Source: Symmetrospora coprosmae
Lineage: Eukaryota; Basidiomycota; Cystobasidiomycetes; Symmetrosporaceae
Assembly (NCBI GenBank): GCA_008802785.1
Contig: VUYT01000010.1
Coordinates: 186,001 to 250,000 of the forward strand
Length of the DNA stretch: 64,000 nt
Direction of reading: 5' to 3'
Shown here: positions 56,100-64,000 of the stretch, in pieces
How positions within the stretch are numbered: the stretch's first letter is position 1
Layout: each line of letters starts with the position of its first letter
Program-made: the position numbers and the translations under genes
The notes under the pieces: model-generated
Database searches by the model: none
The model's input: only the letters and a program-made list of their open reading frames with translations
What the model was told of the DNA's origin: nothing

Positions 56100-58120
56100 A
56101 TGCTTTGCTCACTCTCCACCACCGCTCTTGTCCTGCCCCTGCTCGTCTCGGCGGTTCCCTCGCAAGCCCGATCCAACACAATCACCCTGCCGCTCGTCCA
56201 GCGCGACCTCAACATAGACGTACAGGCCGGGCCGATCGACGCGTCGCTCGATGTCGGAGGCAGCTGTCCGCCCCGCCTGAGCCTCCACCTCGCCAACTTC
56301 GCCTGGCTTGAGCGCATCAAGCGCACCGTCTCGTCTCGCTACAGCAAGCCGACGGTCGAGCAGGCCTCGGCACTTGCACACGCTCAGTCGCAGCTCGAGG
56401 GAGACACCGCTGTCTCCGCACTGCAGAGCAGGAGGCGCAGTGCGCCCGTATCCGACGGCGCGGGCTTGCATGAAACGGGACAGGAGACCGCTGGCCGTAG
56501 GCACAGGAAGGCAGCGAGGAGGGCAGAGCTGGCCCTCAAGCGAGGCAATGGAACGGTTCAGTCCACACAGGGCGCTTCCAACGCCAGTTTCGCAAGCGAA
56601 GGAGAGACTCGCTCGGGCAGCGTTGGTCTCGAGGACTATGTTGTCTCGCACGAGGACATGGACGTGAGTGCCCTGTAGGCGGACGGACGACGCACTGGAG
56701 TAGACTGACTGATGCACGCTCTCGTGCTTGCAGTTCATGGCTATCGTCAAGTGAGCGGTCTGCTTCTGCTGCAGAACCAGACCGGCCTCAATTGACAGAG
56801 CGTTCTCGCTTCCACAGCGTCGGCACTCCTCCTCAGCCGTACAAGCTCATTGTCGACACGGGCTCCTCCGACCTCTGGGTCCAGAGCGCGTCCTGCACCA
56901 ACTGCTCGCGCAACCCGGACCGCCTCGCCCCCACCGACTCGAGCACGATCAAGAACCTCAACGGCACCTTCGACATCCAGTACGGCATCGGCTCGACGTG
57001 CGTACCTGCTTCCTTGCTTGTACGCGACGAGAACGGGCGGACTGATGCTGTTAACTCGCACAGCTCGGGCGACCTCTACGAGGACACGGTTAGCGTCGCC
57101 GGCTTGACGGTCCCGAGCCAGACATTCGCTATCGCAGACGAAATGTCCGAGGATTGGCTGCAACAGCCGTGAGTACATCTGCCTGTCACTCATCCACGAC
57201 GTAGCTTACTCGCACAACTGCATACCGTACAGAGCGAGCGGCATCCTCGGCCTCGGCTTCCAAACGACAGCTAAGACCCGAGCGCCCCCATTCTTCAAGA
57301 ACCTCGCTACTTCGAACAGTCTAGCAGAGCCCGTCTTCTCCTTCGCATTTGGGCGAGCGAACGACGGCACGCAAGATCAGTCGAGCATGACTATTGGCGG
57401 AACTGGTGCGTTCGCCTCGCTATTCGTTGACGAGGATCAGAGCCGACCTTCTCGCTCGCTACTACAGACCGGAGCAAGTACACCGGAGACATCGCCTACA
57501 TCCCGGTCGCCGACCCAAGGCTGTACTGGCAGCTGAATCTCGCCAAGATCGCAGTCGGCGACACGGCCGTTACCCTACCCGGCAACAGCGAGACCGAGTC
57601 GGGCGCGAGCTCGGGCCCACGGCAAGCCATCGTTGACACGGGCTCGACGCTCATCTCAGCAAGCCCGGAAGACGTGGCCGCCTTTTGGGGCGCCGTTCCT
57701 AACGCGACGTACGACGCGTACGGCAAGTACTGGACGTACCCGTGCGCCTCGGAGGTCCGCGCCAGCTTCACTTTTGCAGGGCGCGAAGACATGCCGCTCT
57801 ACATCAACGAGACGGACCTCAACTTTGGCCGCGTCACGGCGTTCAGCAACAGATGCGTCGGCGCCATCGTCGAGGCTGATACGGCAGGGCTGTGGGTGCT
57901 AGGTCTGACATTCCTCAAGAACTACTACACGGTGAGTCGGGGCACTCGCGGTTTGGAATCTTCGCATGCTGACTGCAACCTCTTCTCTGCTCTGCTCGGC
58001 GCTTCAGGTGTTCGATCAGGGGAATTTTCAGAGTAAGCCACTCAGCACGGAGGAAGCTCAAAAGCCAGCTGATCCATGCTAATCCCCGCTCCAGTCGGTT
58101 TCGCTACACCCACGTATTGA
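56100..58120 (+). CDS. Secreted pepsin-like aspartic protease (A1)
   Basis: Eight exons: 56100-56663, 56734-56750, 56818-56997, 57064-57168, 57233-57405, 57468-57931, 58008-58032 and 58095-58120 (517 residues). Signal peptide MLCSLSTTALVLPLLVSAVP. An unusually long ~165-residue propeptide contains basic pairs (RRHRKAARRAELALKR) suited to Kex2 cleavage. The mature domain begins near FMAIVNVGTPPQPYKLIVDT, with catalytic DTGSSDLWV and second catalytic DTGSTLIS. Also LPGNSETESGASSGPRQAIV, WVLGLTFLKNYYT and VFDQGNFQIGFATPTY, the normal end of the fold. A 17-nt exon bridges propeptide and mature domain. Likely extracellular or vacuolar; N-glycosylation sequons (NGT, NCS) are present. It lies between the two zinc-finger repeat genes. 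Confidence 0.92.
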
Positions 58121-58294
58121 GCAGGTCTCTGCGTCCTGCGGGAGCAATCCAGGCTACTAGGCGGTCCGCTTGTTTGAGGGTCTCTGCTGGTCACGGCCCT
58201 TCGCAACATATTTGCAGCACAGGTGGCACATACACATAACGGAGAAGACAGTCATAAGCTGTATCATAGCTCTTTTTTTTTTTCAGGCAAGCTG

Positions 58295-61200
58295 TTACGA
58301 TCCATTTCCGGGCTGCTTCAGCCATTCCCAGACTTTGGCTAGAGGATGAGCGCCCGGCGATTCTGCGCGTGCTGAGGGAGGAGTGCGTGACGCTAAGCGC
58401 GGCCGCTTTTCACGCTGAGCGTGTCCAGAGGCGGAGTTGGCGCTGTTGTTCGAAGGGGTGGAAGGATGCGGGCGAGCGCGAGAGGCACCGGGCGCGGCAA
58501 GATGCGCGCTTCCGCTTGGCCGCACTGGAGGCGAAATCCGACTTTGCGGACCAGGTGGCACGCTCGTCCGTGAAGGCGAGTGGGACCCAAAGAGGGGTGC
58601 ATTGAGAAAGCCGTAGGAGCCGCTACTGAGACTCGATGCGCCGGAGGCCGGTCGCGGCGCTTGGCCAACCGAGTGGTGAGCAGGACTGCCCTGTCGACTG
58701 CCGGTCCAAGACCCGCCAAAGAGAGGTGGTGGCTCTCGCAGATCCAAAGCGCCGTAGCCAGAAGATGAACGAGACGCAGCCCGCAATGGTGGCGTAGCAT
58801 CCGGTCTCCACTGCTGAAGACCATCCCAGGTAGGACTGTGTTGCCCAATACTGGGGCTGTGCTGCCAGTTGGATGGGCCTGGCTGACCCAGAGCCGGAGC
58901 AGGCGCAAGACTGGGCTGGCGACTCGACCTGTAAGGTCCGGCAAGGAGGGCGCTGGCTGCATCAATGGTGCCAGCACGTCCACACGGGCCGCCACGGCCC
59001 GCCTGCTCGGTGCGCTGTACCTCCTGGCTCCCGGCCGGACCTTGCGGGGGCTTAGGTCTAGCCTTTCCTCTATATTTATGCACGCGATTCGGACGCGGAG
59101 TTGTGTGCTCGAACTTGTGGTGCTTGAGTTGTATGTGCTTGTTTCGATGGTGAAGACTAGGGAAATCCTCCTCGCTGGTACCGGCACACGGCCAGAGCGA
59201 CATCAGTAAAGCCAAACGATTTAGTAAGTCTTTCATACGGCCTGGATCAGCAATCTTCCATCTCAGACCGTACTCACCAGCCTCCAATTTTACACGGCCA
59301 AGCAACCGTGCCGTCCCGTTTGACTGGGGGCTCACCAGCTGTGCAACTTGCCTGATGGCGCAAGAAAGCTTGTCGCGTGCGGCCCACGAAATCCTTTCCG
59401 CTGTCCACCAGGAGACCAGTTCCGCACAGGAGCAATCATGTCAGATGAGTCGCCGGCTCGCCTGCGAGGGTGCTCACCAGGAGGAGCAGACACCTTGATG
59501 GGGCACTTTTTGATGGCGATTCCGTCCATTGAGCGTCGGAAAACGGCGATCGCTGGCGGACGCAGCGAAAGAGGCAGTCATGAGTGGAGAGGCTCAGCCG
59601 CTATCTAGTTTGCCGAGTTGCTGCTGTCTGCTGTACTGACCATCCTTGTACCCCACATGGCCAGACTTGACGAATTCCATTGGGCGTTTCTTCATTCAAG
59701 GGCAACTCACCACTAGTCGAAAGGCACACAAGGCAATGCTGACGGTAATAGGACGCTCTGCTGCGGGAAAAGCGTCGCGAGCTGTTCGCAAAGGTGGCTC
59801 CTCGCTCAGCGGGGCGCGTGACCACGACGAACTGATCCAGATGGCAGACACCTCACCATGATGGGCAAATGAAGACATCATTTTCTGCTTTGTGCGCAGG
59901 TCCCGGCATTGTACCGAATGGCGCGTCCGATGCTGATCCGTTGCTTGCTGCCGAATGCGCAGCAGCGCTGCGAGACCGAGTACTGCTAGACATACGAGTT
60001 GGCAAGTCAGGCGAGGCACGAGTTGGAAAGTCGAGGCCGCCAGGAAGTGCGCCGGGTGTCTGTTGATAAGCACGCTCCGGGCTGTGGCGCCGACCGACAT
60101 TCCCTACAGGCTCCAGCAATGGGACAGGCTCGCGTAGGTCCAGCCAGTGCCGCCCGGAAGAAAAGCTCGAGCTGGCTCTACGAGAACCAGCGCTAGCCAT
60201 GGGTGAGGGCGAGTGCCTCGCGCTCCACACGGGGCTGCGTGCGAGCGACGGCATAGCTGCGTCCACGGAGCTTCGCTGGAGTCCCGCAAAGAGACTGCCA
60301 ATAGAGCCAATAGATCGCCCTCGTAAGTGCTGGCCTGGAGTCTCGTGGCCGCGTGGAAACGATCTGCTGGCCGGAGAGGCAGACCGCGTTTTCGGAGACG
60401 AGCGTGACCAGGCGACACCGGACATCGGCTGGTAGAGGAAGCCTACCGAACCCATGCTCATGGCGGAGGATTGACTGAGACCTGGCGAAGGGCGATTAGC
60501 CAGCGTTGGCTGAGGAGAGTGGTGGAGGTCCCGAGCTGCTGCGGTGGCGGCTTGCGTTCGGACGGGCGTGCCAGCGCGACTATCAAGTCCATTGCCAGGG
60601 TGACCAGGAGAGGAGGTTCTCGACGCAGACACTGCAGGAGAGAGGGAATTCCTCATCGACCTGGACGATGCGGTCTCGAATCTCAGCAGGTGAGCCGAAC
60701 TGAGCGACCGCAGGGAAGGTGCCGGGGGAGACGGCAGCTCAGGGGCAGTGTCGCCTCTAGTGTCAGTTGACAACGCTCTACTCCGAGCGCGGCCACTGAC
60801 GGCGTCCCTGTCCGATATCGGCTGACTTTGCTGTCGAGCCTCAACTGTTCCGGACCGCACGCTGCCTTCCTGCTGTACCGTGGACCGAGACTCCAGGAGC
60901 CACCGGGCATTCGGCTCTCTCTCGGTTGCAGGCTTGCTGACCCACATCTTCTTTGAAGAAGATGCGCTGAAGCGCCCTCGGGGATCATAGTCTCGCCCTG
61001 CATCAGACGCCGCATCGTATCTGGCCATCTTGCCGTGAGCCGCAGATTGGTGCTCATTCCGCGCTGCCAGAGTGACGAAGTTTTGAGAACTGTGGAACGA
61101 AGCGAGTCGACAGCAAGTTTGGATGATATCTCGCAAAGCTGCTTTGAAAGTAGCTGTGCCTGTGCTTTTTGCTCACCAGAAACTGCACGGCCAATTGTCA

Positions 61201-63836
61201 ATTCGCAGTTCGCTGCCGACCTTCTTCCGTATTGGGCGTTTGCCTTCCTCGCATTCATCTCTGTGTTGCTTGAGGATTGCGTTCGGTAGGCTCGGGAAAC
61301 CTTGGTAGCTGATTGTACCATCATCAGCATGTACAGAGGGACTGAATGTAGCAGCATGATGAGCACACAGAAAAGGCAGGCAGGCACCCACCAATGAGAG
61401 CATACCAGCCCCTTATCCTGTACTGCTTGGGATGAATCGCGACGAGGTGATGCGCTCTCCGCCCTGACCGTGCGCTGCGGCACAGAAGAAGGCTCGGGGG
61501 CGTAGCCGGGAAACAGGTATCCCGAAGGCTGGGCACCGCGCCGATCTCCTTGACCCGAGCGAATCGCTTCGTCATATTGAGGGTTGAGTACCCACCCCGC
61601 ATTGTCGGTTTCTCGTTCCGGTCGTTTGCAGATCCATGCTCGCGTCGATGAGCCTGGTGCTAGGCGCTTCCTTGGGTCGCACTCCATCTGCTCCTGCGGA
61701 TCCCTCGGCACCCCGTGTACGAGTAGTTCCTTGTGCTCCCTGAACCGATGGATCCCACGACCCATTCTTGTTGGGAATGTTCTAGGGCTACAGAATGACA
61801 AAACGGAGAATGGCAATCAGTGGCATGTACTGGTTCGGGGGAAAAGATCGTCCGCTGTGGCCTCACCAGCCGGCGCATGGCCAATAGTCAATGAATAGTT
61901 GGTTGACCTCACGCTTCCAGACGGGACGCCAGCCCTTTACGCAGCTTTCTTCGTGGCCGCGATGGGATGATTGGATAGTAAAGCCTTGGAAACTGCATAC
62001 GAACGGCATAAGAACGGAATGTCAGCTGAGCGCGTGTCGAGAAGAACAGGAATGGAAGCTAGGCGGCAGGAGGAGCTAACCAATGAGAGCAGACAAATAC
62101 TTCAGCTGCAATTCGGCCTCGGGGCGGCCAATCTCCCGTGCGAAGATCCCGATGGACGGCAGTCGCATCTCTTGACTCGGAATCGCGAATCCATCCGGCA
62201 TTCTGTGCTGGATCACTCGGCAATAGCTTAAGCCATCTCAGTTTCTCGCCAAAGCGCTTCCGTGGATCATATCCAGGGTTTTCTTGAGGATCTGCCGAGA
62301 TAACGTAGGCGGCATTCCGACCGTGAATCCGGGTACGATGAACGGCACGACTACGCATTGTCTTTGACAACTCAGAACTAAGATGAGCGATAGAGCGCAG
62401 AAAAAATTCTGTGTCAGCCGCCGAGGGCCTTGTATGAGGGATCTGAGATCGCTGCGGCCTCACCATTGCCCGCCGAATTCGAAGACCTCGCATGGCCAAC
62501 CGACGATGCGGAGTTCGCGACCGTCAGCTTTCCAGATGGGGCGCCACCCCTCTTTACACGCTTTCAGGTGCCTCGCTGCAATTTCTGCATCGCCGAAAGC
62601 CTGGAAACTGTAGAGCGTGTTCTAGTCTCAGTCGCATACGCTGGCTATGGCAAGCCGCCAATTTGAGGCTAGAGACGAGCACACACCAGCGAGGGCATAC
62701 AGATGCTTCGGATGTACTTTTGATATCGATAGGCTGCAACTGCGTCCGGTAATCTCGGGGCTCGCTGATCATAAATTCCTCTGGGGCCGGTTCGTATGAT
62801 CCCGCTTGGTGGTGCGACTGTCTCAGATGTTCCATGCGCCCACGACAGCTCTTGAGATGCACCGTACTTCATCGCGGGCATCGCGATCAGGAATCGCGGG
62901 CATCGGGATCAGGAACAAATTGTGTTGGCAGGGGCGACGTGTAAGCCCGCCGAACGCTTCGCAATCTTCGCGTTCGTAGCCCACTCAAGTGCGGTCAGAC
63001 ATACCACAGGGCGCAAGGCCAGTCTCGGATGTACCAGTCGTGGCCGATACTCTGCAGTGTAGCAGAACCCTCTTCAAGTTTGGCCCACCTGGGACTGCAA
63101 CGTGCAACGATGTCCAGTCAGATGGAGACGAGAGCCTGACTGCCGTGGTCGAGCTCACTGGGGTCCGCTCTTGCACTTGTCCGTGTGACGGGTTCTTGCA
63201 GCATGGGTCAGGTGCTGTGCGAAGATTTCGAAGCTTGACCATTTACGGAAGATGTGATTCGAGCGCGTCTTCATCCGAGTCAGACACCCATGGCAGCCAG
63301 TTGCATTCCACCCATCGCCACTCACCACCAGGAACACCGATCTGAGCTTTCCCAAGGGAGTTCTTCTTGACCACCGTCATGATCTCCTGCTTTGCGGTCG
63401 TCTGGTGGATCGTGAGGGCCTCTGCCGCCGTGGTCGAGCGTGTAGTGTGTATTACGTCGTGCCATACTCTTGAATCTCCTTTCGTCTCCGGGACCTGCTT
63501 GACTGCATTGTACGGACAGTACGCGCTCTTTAGCATCACGCAGCACTCGAGAGCCGCACGGTTGTGCGCCTGTATGCTAAGTAATCAAGGACGCTCACCA
63601 TCCGGGATGCCCACATGGCCACCATACCCGACCTGTCCCGTCCTTGACTGGCGGGGGTCCCCTAACACATCGCTTATGGTGAAGCAGAAGGTCCCTCGGG
63701 AGTTTCTCCTTGCTTAAGCGTAGGACAGGCAGAGATCGAGGGTGTCAGTGGACAGCGAATCGACTGCGCGGCTCGACGTGCAGGGCACATACCAGTGGTC
63801 ACATGTACCGCCCGCTGACATTGTTGGCGCGCTCAT
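58295..63836 (-). CDS. Alternating C2HC/C2H2 zinc-finger repeat protein 2 (unrecognised family, 14 units)
   Basis: Sixteen exons: 63836-63793, 63712-63599, 63502-63326, 63233-63159, 63094-63005, 62866-62687, 62607-62464, 62377-62081, 61992-61867, 61787-61392, 61308-61177, 61089-59857, 59781-59641, 59552-59478, 59400-59278 and 59174-58295 (1408 residues). It begins MSAPTMSAGGTCDHC. Seven Cx2C...Hx3C units (e.g. CFQGFTIQSSHRGHEESC) alternate with seven C...C...Hx4H units (e.g. CSQNFVTLAARNEHQSAAH). WPC precedes most of the latter, and three carry a DPRKR/DPRGR linker. Exon 12 adds ~380 Ser/Pro-rich residues and still ends in CPSC, so the gene continues past its apparent stop. The terminal exon is again Ser/Pro-rich and ends WLKQPGNGS. 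All 15 introns are phase 2. Upstream exons outside the window cannot be excluded. Confidence 0.82.
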
Positions 63837-64000
63837 CGAAGGCGGAGAGAGGTAGGAGAGCGATGGACGGTAGGTCGTGCGGAGGGAGCGGCTCCGCAAT
63901 ATCAGGTCTCGGTGAATGACGGGAGCAAAGAGGCGGAGGAGGCGCCACCAGAGCAGAGCGTAGCACTTGAAGCTCGCTGAGGCGGGGGCTGTCGGGGCGG
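63837..64000. promoter_or_regulatory. Upstream flank of zinc-finger gene 2 (window edge)
   Basis: 164 bp to the window end. No ATG in frame with the first exon is seen upstream, so this is probably promoter or 5' UTR. Confidence 0.4.

Noticed and set aside
58295-59335. A gene starting at a Met at 59335
   Set aside because: The first part is the end of a C2HC exon plus an intron read in the wrong frame. The true exon begins at 59174 after a TACCAG acceptor and restores the C2H2 spacing.
59641-59781. Extra 45-nt intron (59684-59728) inside this exon
   Set aside because: The exon reads through in frame from HCLVC to WPCGVQGC without it, and 45 nt is shorter than any other intron here.
59853-61136. 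A stand-alone 427-residue gene ending in CPSW-stop
   Set aside because: The apparent stop is a splice donor (TG|GTGAGG) and the apparent start lies inside the preceding intron/finger. It is exon 12 of a larger gene.
50989-63836. Zinc fingers as a transposon-derived or gag-like remnant
   Set aside because: No reverse transcriptase, integrase, transposase or terminal repeats nearby, and the genes are multi-exon with conserved splice positions. Treated as host genes.

Overview
The window reads as nuclear DNA of a basidiomycete fungus, most likely smut- or Exobasidiomycetes-like. It is GC-rich and gene-dense. Genes carry many short GT-AG introns (about 59-220 bp) with CTGAC/CTAAC-like branch sites and frequent GTGAGT/GTGCGT donors. 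Conserved genes such as KGD1, MAS1, MED16, CCS1 and MCMBP are plainly eukaryotic and fungal. The taxonomic call below Basidiomycota is inference. All exon joins were made by hand from splice signals and reading frame, and nearly every model closes as a whole number of codons.

Layout: 1-9.4 kb holds the 2-oxoglutarate dehydrogenase E1 gene (cut by the left edge) and a very large CTK1/CDK12-type kinase, both on minus. 10-16.2 kb holds three copies of an unrecognised paralogous family on plus (one an internally deleted relic, two intact), with a small membrane protein and a carbonyl-reductase-like SDR between them on minus. 16.8-25 kb holds housekeeping genes: fructose-1,6-bisphosphatase, an RWD-domain protein (GIR2/RWDD1 type), TatD nuclease, REI1/ZNF622 and the beta subunit of mitochondrial processing peptidase. 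25.3-28.2 kb holds a tandem pair of F-box-like genes. 28.4-34 kb holds the SOD1 copper chaperone and a MED16-like Mediator subunit, diverging from a 148-bp promoter. 34.2-50.7 kb holds a four-finger C2H2 transcription factor, a 3-kb region with no supported gene, an R3H-associated-like protein, a SUZ-domain protein, a dienelactone-hydrolase-family enzyme, a mitochondrial-looking SDR, complex I subunit NDUFS4 and MCM-binding protein.

The most unusual content is at 51-64 kb. Two related minus-strand genes (50989..54499 and 58295..63836) are each built from short repeated exons. Spliced, they encode proteins of 923 and 1408 residues made of strictly alternating zinc-finger-like units: Cx2C...Hx3C, then a WPC-led C...C...Hx4H unit. 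There are 8 units in the first and 14 in the second. Every internal intron is phase 2. All but one per gene split the codon of a finger cysteine (TG|T or TG|C), the second Cys of the Cx2C knuckle where the spacing is Cx2C. Exon borders therefore fall inside fingers, and unspliced frames misleadingly end in Trp-stop. I recognise no described family with this plan. A small unknown gene and a secreted pepsin-like protease lie between the two.

I saw no transposable element, rRNA, tRNA or CRISPR array that I could support.
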